Of a stretch of DNA of 64,000 bases, positions 10,540 to 23,501 are shown one piece after another. Source of the DNA: Jaltomata sinuosa (taxonomy: Eukaryota > Streptophyta > Magnoliopsida > Solanales > Solanaceae); assembly GCA_003996215.1 (NCBI GenBank), contig QJPP01001696.1, forward strand, positions 1 to 64,000, in the 5' to 3' direction. The number at the start of each line of letters is the position of its first letter. The first letter of the stretch is position 1. Made by a program: the position numbers and the translations under genes. The notes below the pieces were generated by a model. That model ran no database searches and had not been told where the DNA came from. It was given only the letters and a program-made list of their open reading frames with translations.

Positions 10540-11935
10540 AGGGTGCAGTTCATTAGCAAAGAGTAGAGGTTTTCTCCCAAGGGGAGATGGTGTACTCCGT
10601 TATCAGTGTCGCTTATGTGTTCCTATGGTGGGTGAGTTGAGGTAGCAGATCCTTTTAGAAGCCCATAATTCCAGATATTCTATCCATCCAGGTGCCACTA
10701 AGATGTACCGTGATCTATGGGAAGTCTATTGGTGGAACAACATGAAGAGAAAAATCGCAGATTTTGTGGCTAAGTGCCCCAACTGTCACCAGGTAAAGGT
10801 AGAACATCAGAAACCAGGAGGTGTGACTCAGGAGATTAGCATTCCTACTTGGAAGTGGGAAGTGGTTAACATGGATTTCATAACAGGTCTACCCCGTACT
10901 CGCAAGCAGCATGATTCCATTTGAGTGATAGTGGACCTAGTCACTAAGTTAGCTCACTTCTTGGCAGTCAAGACTACAGATTCAGCAGAAGACTATGCCA
11001 GACTCTACATCAATGAGATAGTCAGGTTGCATGGGGTTCCTTTGTCTATCATCTCAGATAGAGGCCCTCAGTTTGTATCTCACTTCTGGAAATAATGTTT
11101 GACAGGCCTTGGTACTCAGGTAAAGCTCAGCACGACATTTCATCCACAGACAGATGGTCAGGCAGATCTTACCATTCAGACCCTAGAGGGACATGTTGAG
11201 GTCTTGTGTGATCGATTTCAAAGGTAGTTGGGATGACCATCTAACTCTCATAGAGTTTGCCTACAATAATAGTTTCCATTCCAACATTCAGATGGCCCCA
11301 TATGAGGCTCTATATGGGCGCAGATGTAGATCACCTGTTGGTTGGTTCAAAGTAGGTGAAGCAACTTTGATTGGACCAGATTTGGTCCATGAGGCTATGG
11401 AGAAAGTTCAGCTTATTAGAGACAGACTTATGACAACCCAGAGTCGTCAGAAATCCTATGCAGATGTTAGGAGAAGAGACTTAGAGTTCGAAAGTGATGA
11501 TTGGGTTTTCCTGAAAGTGTCACCCATGAAGGTTGTGATGAGATTCGACAAGAAAGGGAAGCTCAGTCCCAGGTATGTAGGCCTTTACAAGATCCTAAAA
11601 AGGGTTGGTAATGTGGCTTATGAGTTAGAGTTGCCAGCAGAATTAGCAGCAATTCACCTAGTCTTTCATATTTCCTTGATGAATAAATATGTGGGTGATC
11701 CTAATTCGATAGTACCTTTAGAGAGTGTGGCTGTGAAGGATAGACTCACCTATGAAGAGGTTCCAGTTGAGATTCTTGATCATTAGGTTCATAGGTTGAG
11801 GAATAAGGAAGTCGCTCCAGTTAAGGTTTTATGGAGGAATCAATCGGTAGAGGGAGCTACTTGGGAAGCAGAAGCAGCCATGATGTCCAAGTACCCTCAC
11901 CTCTTTCCCTCTAATTCAGTTTCACTTTAGGTAAT
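10540..11935 (+). pseudogene. Integrase plus chromodomain of chromovirus A
   Basis: The zinc-binding domain ends CPNCHQVKVEHQKPGG (about 10775-10820). The core has NMDFITGLP (first Asp) and [13 protein letters not shown] (second Asp). The third catalytic residue is changed: the family's DGQAER is here DGQADL, replacing the Glu. Stops interrupt at 10922 and 11093. The C-terminal part (11193-11786) has EFAYNNSFHSNIQMAPYEAL and the GKLSPRYVGLYKI module, then a chromodomain-like end (VKVLWRNQSVEGATWEAE, about 11825-11875). Chromodomains direct insertion to heterochromatin (known). Confidence 0.87.
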
Positions 11936-12103
11936 AGCTCCTCTTCAGTCTCTCAGTTTACTCTTGTGTAATTCAGACCCAGTACCTTGTTCCATCAGTT
12001 TCCCTTGCATGTTCATAGAACTCGGTTCAGTTAAATATCAGTTTTTAGTACTCAGTTGGTAAGGATTGCAGCTCTTCCCTTCCAAACTCAGCTTGCTTTG
12101 TCT

Positions 12104-12121
12104 TCATTCGAGGATGAATGA
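12104..12121 (+). other. 3'-terminal hairpin with GAGGAT loop (A)
   Basis: TCATTC-GAGGAT-GAATGA, six perfect pairs, 17 nt before the LTR start. Stem bases differ from those of B, D, N and Athila while the loop is kept. Confidence 0.6.
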
Positions 12122-12125
12122 TCCT

Positions 12126-12135
12126 AAGGGGGAGA
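12126..12135 (+). other. Polypurine tract of chromovirus A
   Basis: AAGGGGGAGA immediately upstream of the 3' LTR, the expected plus-strand primer for DNA synthesis. Confidence 0.8.
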
Positions 12136-12138
12136 TAT

Positions 12139-14076
12139 TATAACACCCCAGAATTTAAACCAGTTTCTAAAACCCAGAACCTAGAAAACTCAGAGAAAAT
12201 TTCATCCTTGGTCAGGCCTCACGGGCTGGCCCATAGGCATCGTGGACACGATGACCCATCAGGGTACCCGTGGGAAGGGACCAGGAGTTGGGTTTCAGCC
12301 GGCTCTAGCCATACAAGGGACCCGATGGGCATCGGCAGTCCAACAGGCCGTCGGGCATCCCATGAGAAAGGGCTAGCCGCTCAGACCCAGCCATCCTTGC
12401 CCCGACGGGCTAACGCTATGGGCGTCACCAAAGCAACGTGCCGTGGGAGCCATCGTGGGAATGCTCCAGGGGACCAGCCCCTCCTGCCCCATTCTGACGC
12501 CAGGGACGATGGGCCATCGCAAGTCCGATGCCCGTCGGGCAGCCCATCCGGCGGAGGTTTCTCCAGAAAAGTTCCAGCCTTAAGTCGGGACAGTCCGGTC
12601 TTTTACCAATTATTTTAATTCCGATTCTAAGTTGTTTTGGGGGTAATTAGAAGGTTTTAACTCTACTTTTCCCTCATTACTCCTCAACCACTCATACTTA
12701 GCAAATCTCTCAAGAACAGAATGCTCTCTCTCAAGAACAAGGCAAAAAGGGGTTTCTTCTAAGTTCCTCTCAGAATCCAAAGATTTAATCGTAGAATCTT
12801 CACTCAGGTATGTGGGACTTCACTAGTGGGTTCCTTTCACCCATTGGGTCCCTAAATTCTAGAAAACCTTCAGTTTTCCCTAGGCATGTTTTAGACCTAG
12901 GGTTCTACATCCTTAGGGATTCAATGTAATTCAGTTCCTACAGTTCTTACGGTATCAATCATATATTTCTTGGGAAATTAGTATAGTTCATGTACAAGAT
13001 TCAGAACCCTAACTTGTTATAAATTTCAGTACTTGATAAATTATACTTGTTGGGCATTCTCAGATTATATCAGTACTTTGAGCTATCCAGCACTTCAGTT
13101 TGCATTCGTTGCTTATATCTAGTTGGGAGTAAACTTAGAGCCGAGTGTACTAAGGGATGAAGGATCACCCATCAGTTTAGGCTGAGACCTTTAGTAGCAA
13201 TCCCTAAGTTATAGAACTACGGCGCTACCGTAGGTTCTAAAGGGGGTCACCCGTAATATTAGGCTTGACACCCTTGTCCCTTGTGGACTTCAGCAGTGTA
13301 TCCACGTCAGACTTGTTCGTACCCTTAGAAAGGTATAAATACCCTTTTATCCAGGGTTACAGGTTAGCCTCATAGTTAGCTCAACTTGGGGTATGTCGGG
13401 TAGTAGTGCCTCCCACATTCAGACTCTTATTTGCATTGACCTTGTATCCAGCTGATGTATTATCAGTATTCAGTTCAGCATGTTATATCATGATTCATAC
13501 TTGGTCATTGCATTTAGTTAAGCTCTCAGTTTATTTGCAACATGTTTATTTCATGATCAGTCTTATATTGTCCAGCTTAGCATATATCCTGCATGCTCAG
13601 TACATTCAAAGTACTGACGCATACTTTTGTGCTACATTATTTTATGATGTAAGTCTAGGCACTCAGTATCCAGATCGGGCATAGTTCGACTCCTGGTCCG
13701 TACTCAGCAGCTCAGTGGTGAGTCCTCATTAGCTCGAGGACAATATATATGCTTTATTTCACTACTTATTTCTAGTTTCAGATTTTGTTAGAGTTAGCTG
13801 GGGCATGTCCCAGCAACTCCTATTTTAGTTAGATGGATTTCAGACATAGATTAGACTCAACAGATGTTGGTGTTACTTTCATCTAACACTATACTATTTA
13901 TAAACAGACTTTTGGGTTCTTCCCGTTTTCAGATATTAATACTATTTTAACTTCTGCATAGTGACTTTATCTTAAATTGCTTATTTTCATAGATATGCCA
14001 TACCATGGGTTAGCTTAGGGTCACTTGTGACACTAAGCACCGTGTTGCATCTAGGGGGTAGCCTCGGGGAGTGACA
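12139..14076 (+). repeat. 3' LTR of chromovirus A (1938 bp)
   Basis: Starts TATAACACCCC (family consensus TGTAACACCCC with G to A) and ends GTGACA. It is related to LTR C at 43378 and solo LTR E at 53059. The U3 part (about 12220-12560) is GC-rich with repeated CGATGGGC/GCCCATCG-type words. A splice-donor-like CTCAG/GTATGTGGG lies at 12807/12808. The open frame at 12118-12618 only reflects GC-rich LTR sequence. Confidence 0.85.
12801..12850 (+). other. Conserved splice-donor-like box in LTR A
   Basis: CTCAG/GTATGTGGG followed by GGGTTCCTTTCACCC. The same box, AAG/GTATGTGGG plus GGGTTCCTTYCACCC, is in LTR C (44108-44145) and LTR E (54587 down to 54550), in otherwise diverged LTRs. Confidence 0.5.
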
Positions 14077-15691
14077 CCCTGTTTAGGGATTTTGAAACTT
14101 GATTACTGATTTAGACTCGGATACGCTCCGGGAACCCTTTATAAGGGTTATTGAGATTTGGCTACTTTTTTAGACCCAGTTCAATTCTGGGCATGTACTA
14201 CGAGGTTCTGATTCTTTGAAATTCTACAGTTTTAGTATATGGTCTACCAGTAAACCTCCATGGACCCTGTTGTTCCTGGGACAATAGCTATGGGATGACG
14301 AGTGTGCTAGGAGGAGGGGTATACAACACAGTTGAGGTATATGGGCTGTGTCCTTCATTGAATCCTACCTGCTGGGCCTATCGGCATCGGAAGAGGTACA
14401 TATAAGGTTACTATCACACTAGATTCATCACATCATCAGCATCATGCATATTGTACTCCTATTCCACCCTTGTTTACTGTGTGCTCAGTGTACGTTCTGG
14501 TTGTATGGGTGATCAGAGGGTTTGTTTTATCTTGATTGCATTCCACAGTTGTATGACCGGTCATTAGGACTGTAGGTAGATATTTGAGCTTATATGTCCT
14601 TCGGTACTTGGTGATTTAGCGGGTTCTGGTGTGTTGAGGCTTTGATTGTTGGATATTTTGATCGTTGATGGATTAGTGGGTCCCTTATTGATTTGAGGCA
14701 TAGTTTATATGGTCTTCTAGGCGGTCGTGAGCTAGGGAGTCCTATTCTTTTCTTGTGGTTCTGAGTAATGGATTTCGGTGCTTTGTGGCGTAGTTAATTC
14801 CACCTTAGGTTTGAAATTAGGAGGTGGTTATCTGTTCCTCTTATCTTGGATGGTGTATTAGCATGATTCTGTTCGTATATTTCTTTTAACTTGAATATGT
14901 CAGATTGCTTTCCTTCTTTCCCATTTTACTTGAGGTTATCGGTATACCGCCATATTTTTAAACTCTCTCTCTTTATATATACTGTTGTTGCAAGGATTCC
15001 AGATGCGTTCTTCTTTCTTTCACCTGTGTTTTTGTGATATGTATATTTTGTGTGCTAGCATTGTACTCTTATAACTCTTGGTTGACTATTCTCCATGGTA
15101 GTTTTCATGTGTTGTTCTCTATTGCTTCAGTGACTACTTCTTTGTTATCTGCTATATTACTGTTTTTATATCTTATATGTGCTCAGGTAGCTGATGATGC
15201 CTACTGGGTACCCGTTGCTTAGCAATTGGTGCTCATAGTACACTTCTGCATCTTTTTGGTGCAGATATTAGTGTGACCTTTCACCGTTGATTGCGTAGAG
15301 ACTCGTGCAGCTTTTGTATATTCGAGACTAGGGTAAGTGCCTGTCAATCGAGGCTTGACCACATCACATCTTTTGATATTGTTACTCTTTGTATATTCAG
15401 AGACAATTGTATCTTTATTTTTTGTTACTTCTAGCACTTATATTCTATTAGCATCTCCTGTACTATAGATACAAAGTCTTGGGGTTGGTTTAGTCTCCTT
15501 ATATTTATATATTCAGGTTATTTGCTTCCGCGTTGTCTTTATCTTTATATTCTGCTTCCGCTTATTTCTGCTTAATGTGCGTATTGGTTAGGTAGTAGCC
15601 TATTACTAACCGTTCTGGGCTATGGGAATTGGTTCACCTACTAGGGGGTTGTAGGTGCCATCATGACCCAAGAAATCGGATCGTGATGACA
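14077..15691 (+). repeat. 5' LTR of element B, 3' part
   Basis: Aligns by eye with 21880-23501 and 29820-31442, for example TTTAGGGATTTT, GACCTCCATGG-type blocks and GATGCCTACTGGGTACCC. It ends CGTGATGACA at 15691, directly before a primer-site remnant. Short open frames inside are not genes. Confidence 0.8.
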
Positions 15692-15713
15692 TAGTATTAG
15701 AGCTCTAGGTTCA
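15692..15713 (+). other. Decayed primer binding site, initiator tRNA-Met type (B)
   Basis: TAGTATTAGAGCTCTAG starts here; the standard site is TGGTATCAGAGC. The two differences are G to A and C to T, as expected from deamination of methylated cytosine. Confidence 0.7.
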
Positions 15714-15895
15714 CTGGTGTCATGGTACAGAATCAAGTGTCTAAGTAGAGTCTTGCGGATCGGTACGATGATGTCCATATCCTATCTGTGGGAGGCTACA
15801 TGGCATCATTAGGAAAAGTTCTATATTCTTGGCTCCTTATCCTGCATTCGTGGCTCTAATGACTTTTAAACTTTGATTACTTCATTCCTTCTCCG

Positions 15896-16760
15896 ATGCC
15901 TAAGACAAGTATGATCGCGGGTGGTGTCGAGGCTTCTATGCCTGTTTCTTCAGTGCTTCCATTAGTGCCAGGATTTCAGGGTGAGAGCATATTGTATCAG
16001 TTAGAGAGTTTGGGGCCAGCCGCGCCTTGGGTAGGGTTTCATGCTACTCCAGTTAATCAGGGCACCGTGGCTAGGACTCCGAGTCCTCCAGTGGGTGTTT
16101 CAGTACCTTAGGTTAGGGCAGTACCCAGTTCTTTGAGTGGTGCTTCAGTTAGGGTTGAGCTTCTAGTTCTTTAGCATGGTGGTATTTCAGTTTTGGAGTA
16201 TGAGGCGAGGTTTCATGAGATGGTTAGGTATACTGCTAAGACTGTGCATGCAGAGTTTGATAGAGTTCAGTGCTTTGTTAGAGGTTTGCCTTCCTTTAGG
16301 TAGTTGATCATGCTTGGGCTATTGAGGGCATATGTCGTGATACATATGGAGGTAGTAGTAAGAAGCGTCATTGTTCGGGCAGTTTCTGAGGTTTTCAGAC
16401 TCGAGGTATGGGATTGTCTGCTAGGTATCAGTTCTATTACTTCTTATCTAGTGGACTAGTTTCAGTTGCTCCACAGGCTCTGGAGGGTGGTTATACAGAG
16501 CATGTTGAGTATAGTAGACATGGTATGGGTCAGGTTCTTTGAGGTTCACATTTGGGGTGTGTAGGCCATGGTGGCCGGTCAGGTTCAACGAGATCTTCCC
16601 GTTTGAGTTTATTAAGTGGGATTTTCTTTCAGTGCGGTGAGCATGGGCACTATGCTAAGGATTGCCCCACGTTCATGTATCCCAATCAGTAGGGGTGTTA
16701 TAATTGTGGAGTGGTTGGTCACTATTTTAGAGATTATCCCCGGCGAGGGATGGTTGAGCC
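15896..16760 (+). pseudogene. Gag remnant of element B with two damaged zinc knuckles
   Basis: The reading frame starts MPKTSMIAGGVEAS at 15896. Further on, ISVLEYEARFHEMVRY and FDRVQCFVRGL (about 16190-16290) match the capsid signature of chromovirus Gag. Two CCHC-like knuckles follow: QCGEHGHYAKDCP near 16630-16665 (its first Cys replaced by Phe) and CYNCGVVGHYFRDYP near 16697-16740 (its last Cys replaced by Tyr). Several TAG stops interrupt. Two knuckles in tandem is less common than one. Not functional. Confidence 0.72.
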
Positions 16761-19713
16761 TTCAGCTTTGACTACTCAGTCAAGAGATAGACCCTGCTAG
16801 TCTGATACCCCTCTTAGTAGGCCAGAGGTAGAGGTTCCTGATACCGTTGCTCCAGGTACGACTTTTGTTACTTTCGACTAGTGCTGGTAATGTTCGCATT
16901 ATGATTCTCCCCTTTTTGGGTAATTGCTTATATACCTTCCTATTTTCCTTGTTTAGTTGTTTTACTATTTGAGTTATAGTACTATTCATGTGTTTCCCGG
17001 TAGATTGAATTTTTTAGTAGTGGATGGGGTAAGTTGTCCTTAAGAGGTGGCTACCCGGAGTTGTGACTCGTGGGTAGGTCTTGTTTGCCTCATTTCAATT
17101 TTAGTTGTGGTTCTAGAATTGGGTTGAGCCTTTCTTTTCCAGCGGCCCTAGATGGTAGTTGCCTAGGCCATTATCTAGTGTTTGCTATAAGTCCTTCTGT
17201 TGGTTTGGTGTGATATCGGTGGTTATATGCCAGAGATGTTGTTTTGTCTTAAGGAGATTACTGTTGGTTGTGCCAGTAGGCAATGGGTTGGTTTTGCTTT
17301 TCTCAGGAAATTAGAATCGACCTTCTTTAGTTGTTGGTTTAGGAAGTTGGCTTGCGAATGGATTGCTCCCATGGTTTTCTTCTATTTTAAGTCTGGTTGG
17401 GTTGTTTTCTTGTTCTCCCCAGTTTCAATTTATAGGGTTGAGTTTTGACCATAGTACTCTGATTGTGTTTGATTGTGGCATTGTGGTCGAGTTTTGGCTA
17501 TAGCAGTTTTGCTAAGTATTGACTGTAGCATCGTGGTGTTGTAATCATAGCATTTTGGGTAAGTTGGGAATTCAGCCCATTCTCCTCCTTCCTTACTGAG
17601 TATTGACAATATAGATATGGGAGCTACGGGAATTGCTCCAGGTTTTACTTGAGAATGAGTTTGTAAAGTTCAGTGTATACTAAGAAAGGGTACCGTTTAG
17701 TTTGAAAAGAAGGGTGATGACTCCTTGTTCGTACATATGTGTTCCAGTAGCTAACTGGGGTAATGACTGAGGGTTTCCTTAGGCTTGTGTATTGGTGACG
17801 TGATTCGATCGACTACAAATAGCAGTGAATTTTCCTTCCATTAGTTCAAGGTCAATTTTTCCTTCCAGTATGAGATTGAGGTAGTGGCCTTTTACGGTAC
17901 TATCTTTGGGGACTTGTTGCATCGACTGTGGTTTCCTGGTTATACTCTTTGGGGGACCCAAGTTTTAGTAGCATCTATGTATTTTGCAGCTTGTATATTT
18001 AGAGCCTAGTTGGCTCCGATTCCTATGTGTTCATCGGCAGCGTTGGCATCTACTTATAGGTTTGACAGAGGCATTGATTGGCAATTGGAGTTGGATTTCA
18101 GAATTATGGGCTAGCAGGTTACATCTGATGGTTCGTGGAAGTTTCTCTTTTATTGCAACAGCTTTGTGTTGGAAGGTAGTGGGTGCGGGTAACTTAGCTT
18201 CTTTACTTCGATTCCAAAGTGGCTGTTGGTTTTGGACATCCAATCCTTGGCTAACCATTGAATTAGGCTAAACATTCCAGATCTCAGTGGAATTCTTGTC
18301 AGTACAAGTTTCATTCTACTTCGGTTGGACAAAATCAATGGTGGTGTATTGTATGTGATCAGTTTGTGCGGGTTGAAGCCAACAGGGATACTTTAGGTCC
18401 CGATGGTACACTGAGTTTAATGGTCGCCTTTGTAGTCTAAAGGTTGAAAGCTTGATTTGGTGAACTCTCTGAGTGGTTACGTGTTTTATAGGATTCCAGT
18501 GTTGGTTAGACTCGGCCAATATGGACCAGCAGTTTGGTATTATGTATGCTTTAGAGTTGGTGGTTTTCTTGCAGATACATTAAGGAAGTTGTTTTGAGCC
18601 AAGGGGTGGGTGGAAGGTTAAGACCTTGCCAATAGTCAGGTGGCAACCTTGAACCTCAGGCACTTTTTCCTTTGCCTACGGGGTGTTTTGACTTGATATT
18701 CACGACATGATAGACTTCTTCCAGAGGTGAGACTACTTAGGTGATTTTAAAACTTGATTGATGTTCAAGTGTTTGGAGTAGCAGTGGTATTTCTGAGAGT
18801 TTGGAGATTAGTTGATGGTTACGGGCTTCGTGGTAGGCTTTCCACACTCCTTGTAGAGGCTTGGTATTAGTTTGGGTCTTTTAGGGAGGTTGCCTTAGTT
18901 CTTTCGCTTTCACTTGATTCGAACTTGGTACAGTTCAGTGAGGTTGGTTTTGTTCTACAGTTAGGAGATTCTCTCTTAACACATGGTGTTCATACATGTC
19001 TTTCCCAACCCTGGTGTGCAAGTTTCAGTTGAGTTTGATACTTGGTTCAGTTAGGTTCAGATATCGAGATTGAGGTTAGCAAAAGTGTTCATCTATTGGT
19101 TGATGGTCAGTCAGGGAAAACTACTACAATTTTCGAGGATGTGCTTTGGGTTAGTGTTTTGGATGTCAAAAGACTTGTATGCTATGGCTTGTCTTGTATA
19201 GAGTTTGAGTATAAAGGTGACTTCGTTCGTGGTTGAGTACAAACAAAACTATAGATCTCTGGTGGATTAGTTGATATTTTGAGGGTGGCTCGAGTGTTCT
19301 GCTTGTGTGAAGCTTTATGGCTATGGTAAAGTGATTCAGAATAGTTAGAAGAGTTTTGCGGGACAATGGATTTAAGAGTTGGAATTCTAGTTAATGGCTT
19401 TCTGGGTGAACTTAGTTATGGTATCGAGGATTTGAGTTCTGTGTGTTGATCGGCGTGGTTCTTCTTGGTGTCGGTATTGTGTCGGTGCTTTTTGGTTGAG
19501 ATTCTTGAGGTTTGGTTTGGTTAATAGATCTTTTGAGTTTTGGAGTTAAAGGTTGGAATCTAGCTTGGCTAGAGTGGAGTGAGGCTTGGTTGCTTTTCTT
19601 TGGTCTCATTCTGTTGGGTGCTGTCCGTCGAGGAGGCTATTCGGATTGCCTGAGAGAGTGGTGCAGGCTTTGTATCCATTGTTCTTGAGTCTCTGTTGTT
19701 TCCTTCTTTCTTA
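16761..19713 (+). other. Internal region of B without recognisable coding
   Basis: I searched the plus frames for the RT, RNase H and integrase signatures that are easy to see in elements A and C and found none. Only short open frames occur (for example 17200-17448, 17984-18271, 19042-19236) and none resembles a known family. It may be a pol too decayed to recognise, or unrelated filler of a gag-only derivative. Confidence 0.5.
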
Positions 19714-19731
19714 ACTTTCAAGGACGAAAGT
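19714..19731 (+). other. 3'-terminal hairpin with AAGGAC loop (B)
   Basis: ACTTTC-AAGGAC-GAAAGT, six perfect pairs, 19 nt before the LTR start at 19751. Its stem is close to that of D (42611) and unrelated to that of A or Athila. Confidence 0.6.
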
Positions 19732-19750
19732 CCTTTTTAGTAGTGGATGA

Positions 19751-22700
19751 TGTAATGACCCTTCCGGTCATTCTCACATTTTTGCCTTTCTTGTACTGTT
19801 AGAGCTTACCTGTAGCATCCCCAAGTCATTTATGACTTGCTGGGACTGGTAGTTTGGTGCCCGGGCTATTTGCTTGGTCTTTATGGCCGTTTCCCTATTT
19901 TAGAGCTTTAACTTAGGAAATCATTAACTTCAGTCAAAATTCTTGGTAATCACGCTCGGAATTGAATTCCGATAGTTCCGTTAGCTCCGGAGCGTGGACT
20001 TTAGTCTAGGTGGACCTTTGGTTAGGATCCGGGTGCTATTCAGCTTGAAATTCTTGCCCATTCTGTGTTTTTAGGCCAGTTGGGCTTGTTGGGATGACTT
20101 TGGTCAATATTTGGAGAAGACAGATGGAAATTCCGCCAGCACAGTTAGCTCCGAAATGTCGAGTTTGGGTTAGGTAGTTGGTTGGTTCAGGTCTCGAGTA
20201 ATCCAGGATTATTTTGGATATTCGGTTGGCATTATCTATTGTTGACTTGGGTCAACATTCCTCCAATAAAACCTCGTATGGAAGTTTTTTCAATTTCGTT
20301 GAGTCTGGAACATCATTTCCACTCCAATAGCATGTTTGGATTTTGAGTATCGGGTTCCGATTGTGCTCGGAACACCCCGTAGAAGTTTTGGCTGTTGCTG
20401 GTTTTCTGTTGCAGATAGGCCTTCAGCGCGATGGCGCCTGGGCAGCAAAATCACGCTAGCCTATGATTTTTGCCTTCAACGTAATCGCGCTAGGACAGTG
20501 TGATTGTGCTGGTCTGTGATCCTCCTTTCAGCACAATTGCACTCCTTTAGCGCGATAGCGCTGGCCTACGCCAAGGCCTATAAAATTCTCTTCATTTTTT
20601 CAGCCATTCTATTAATGTCTCTCCTATCTAAACACTATTTCTCTCTCTAGAATCTGCTCTAAATTGATATAAGCTTTGGGAAATTCTTCAATATATCTAT
20701 TAGTCTTGCTCCCTCTTTGATTTGGTAAGCTTTCTTCTTCCCCAAAGGCTTCTTCCCCATGATTTAACCTCCATGGTTGTGTTACTCAAGCTTGGAGAAT
20801 TTTCCTTGTAGAAGCTGCTTGTTTTTGGTTTCATGCTCGTGGGTTCAGAGAATTCACTTCCTTGGCGTGTTCCATCTCTTAAGGGTAAATAGTTCTTGCT
20901 TTAAATTCTTGTTCTATTCTTGAAAATCCTCCTTTAATTCCACTCTTGAGCGGGCTATTTTTAACCCTTTTTCATGGCCAAATTTTGCTCAGTTGTGGAG
21001 CATGTTCTTTTGGTTTTGTTGTGGCCATCGTGCTTCTTTCCGTTTTTGATTTTGAGTTGTGGACCTCGTGAGCCCTCTTTTGACCCAAATTTTGAACGGC
21101 TATAATTATAGTATTATGGGTATTGTTGGTCCTATTTTGATGCATAGAATATTGTGTTGATAGTGTTTCCGCAAATTGAAGCTTCTCAGAGCAGTTCGAG
21201 CTTAGACAATGCCATTTTCATAGCTAGTCGTCAGACGGTAGGTAGGTTATGATTTTCCCTACCTAGACTCTGCGTATATAGGCTATAACTGCATTAATTA
21301 GCATCCTTGGGTTGGTTTTCTAGGTTGGTACCCTCAGACCTTGTCCGCCTTTTCTATCCGTTTATTTCATGCAATGTTTGTAGTATTCATGGTAATGTTG
21401 TACTTTTTACCCTTGTGGTCCTGTGTGGCCTTGTATAGGCCTCTGTACCATAGACGGTGGGATATTTGGGAATGTCCACAAGTCCCAAACATCGTGATCT
21501 TACATTAGGCTGGATATCTGTGTTGTAGAACCGATTGTGCCTGTGCAGGATTGATAGAAATGTTTGTGAGCCATTTTGGGATAATCTATTGTTTGCCAGC
21601 ATATCATTCATGCAAAGGATTTTCTGTATGTTTTACTATTGATTTGGCTTTGGGCCGCTATAAATGATTTTCTAAACCTTGCATGGCCGTGAGGGCCCGT
21701 TTTTGGTAAAATGATTATGAAAGGGTTTTGGTACTGACTTTTATGAAACCTCTTGAAGTAGAGGGGATATTGTGATGATTTTATCACTGGTTTTCATACT
21801 GATACTAGGCTCGACTATACCATAGTGCTATATATTATTTTTTATGTATTTAGACCCGGATACGTGCCGGGTATGCTATTTAGGGATTTTGCGACTTGAT
21901 CACTGATTTAGACGCAGATATGCTTCGGGCACCCTTTATAAGGATTATTGAGATTTGGCTAATGTTTTAGACCTAGTTTGATTCTGGCCATGTACTATGA
22001 GGTTCTGATTCCTTGAGATTCAGTGGTTTTAGTATGTGGTCTATGAGTAGACCTCCATGGACCCTGTTGTTCCTGGGCCAATGGCTATGGGCTGACGAGT
22101 GTGCCAGGAGGATGGGTATACTGTGCAGTTGAGGTATACGGGTCGTGTCCTTCCATGGATCCTACCTGCTAGGCCTAGCAGCGCTGTAGGAGGTACATCC
22201 AGGGTTACTATCACACTGGATTCATCACATCATCATCATCATGCATATTGTACTTCGATTCCACCCTTGTTTGCTGTGTGCTTAGTGTAAACTCTATTTG
22301 TATGGGTCGCTAGAGGGTTTGTTTTCACTTGATTGCATTTCTTAGTTGTATGGGAGACCATTGGAACTGTAGGTAGATATTATTGCTTACCTCATGTTAT
22401 AGAGCTTGTATGGCCTTCGGTACTTGGTGATTTAGCGGGTTCTGGCCTGTTGAGGCTCTGAATGTTGGATATTTTGATTGTTGATGGATTAGTGGTTCCC
22501 TTATTGATTTGAGGCACTACTTATGTGGCCTTATGGGCGGTTGTGAGCTAGGGAGTCCTATTCTTTTTCTTGTGGTTCTGAGTAATGGCTTTTGGTGCTT
22601 TGTGGCGTAGTTTATTCTACCTTAGGTTTGAAATCGGGAGGTGGTTATCTGTTCCTCTTATTTTGAATGGTGTTTTAGCATGATTCTATTCGTATATAGC

Positions 22701-23501
22701 TTTTAACTTGAATATGTTGGCTTACTTTCCTTCTTTCCCTTTTTACTTGAAGTTATCGGTATACCGATATGTTTCTAAACTCTCTCTCTTTATATATACT
22801 GTTGTTGTAAAGATTTTAGGTGCGTTCTTCTTTCTTTCACTTGTGTTTCTATGATATGTATATTTTCTGTGCTCGCATTGTACGCTTATAACTCTTGGTT
22901 GACTATTCTCCGTGCTAGTTTCCATGTGTTGTTCTCTATTGCTTCAGTGACTACTTCTTTGTTATATGCTATATTACTATTTTATATTTTATATGCGCTC
23001 AGTCGGCCGATGATGCCTACTGGGTACCCATTTCTTAGCAATTGGTGCTCATACTATACTTCTGTATCTTTCTGGTGCAAATATTAGTGTGAACTTTCTC
23101 CATTAATCGCGTGGAGACTCGTGCAACTTTTGGATATTTGAGACTAGGGTGAGCGCCTATCGATCGGGGCTTGACCACATCACATCTTTTGACACTGTTA
23201 CTCTTTGTATATTCGGAGACAGATGTACTTATTATTTTGTTACTTATAGCACTTGTATTCTATTAGAAGCTTCTGTACTATCGATACCAAGTCTTGTGGT
23301 TGGTGTAGTCTCCTTATATTTAAATATTCAAGTTATTTTCTTCCGCATTGTCTTTATCTTTATATTCTGCTTCACTTATTTATGCTTATTATGCGTATTG
23401 GTTAAGTAGTAGCCCATTACTAATCGTTCTGGGCTACGTGAATTGGTTCGCCTACTGGGGGATTATAAGTTTCATCAGGACCTGAGAAATTGGGTCTGAC
23501 A
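19751..23501 (+). repeat. 3' LTR of element B (about 3.75 kb)
   Basis: Starts TGTAATGACCCTTCC and ends TGGGTCTGACA. It contains a GC-word array (about 20420-20575), TATA box TATAAAA at 20579-20585, and a pyrimidine-rich leader with a GTAAGC donor-like site near 20727. The second half aligns with 14077-15691. A second, 5'-truncated copy lies at 27863-31442. Confidence 0.82.
20420..20585 (+). promoter_or_regulatory. GCGCGAT/ATCGCGC word array and TATA box of LTR B
   Basis: Repeated words related to AGCGCGATAGCGCT (for example at 20550-20564), several self-complementary, run for about 150 bp and stop a few bases before TATAAAA (20579-20585). The homologous segment in the second copy is 28365-28527. 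Confidence 0.6.

Larger units (their letters stand above)
7466..14076 (+). mobile_element. Chromovirus A (Tekay-like Ty3/gypsy), 3' portion, decayed
   Basis: Gag, protease, RT, RNase H, integrase and chromodomain remnants run in order on the plus strand, followed by polypurine tract and 3' LTR (12139-14076). The 5' LTR and gag start would lie beyond the N dimer to the left, because N inserted inside gag. Many in-frame stops make it inactive. The right end (GTGACA at 14076) sits inside a B-type LTR, so A itself jumped into B. Confidence 0.88.
14077..23501 (+). mobile_element. Element B: long-LTR gypsy-type element with gag remnant and no recognisable pol
   Basis: Partial 5' LTR (14077-15691), primer site remnant, gag remnant with zinc knuckles, about 3 kb without recognisable coding, then a hairpin and a 3' LTR of about 3.75 kb ending CTGACA at 23501. 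The first part of the 5' LTR was separated by the insertion of chromovirus A. The 3' end (hairpin, spacer AGTAGTGGAT, LTR start TGTAATGACC) matches element D, which does have integrase and chromodomain. Confidence 0.75.

Noticed and set aside
12118..12618. 166-codon open frame
   Set aside because: Spans the polypurine tract and the GC-rich word array of LTR A; no protein family resemblance.
20420..20575. Word array as a CRISPR-like array
   Set aside because: Words are short, imperfect, irregularly spaced and lie in an LTR of a plant genome.
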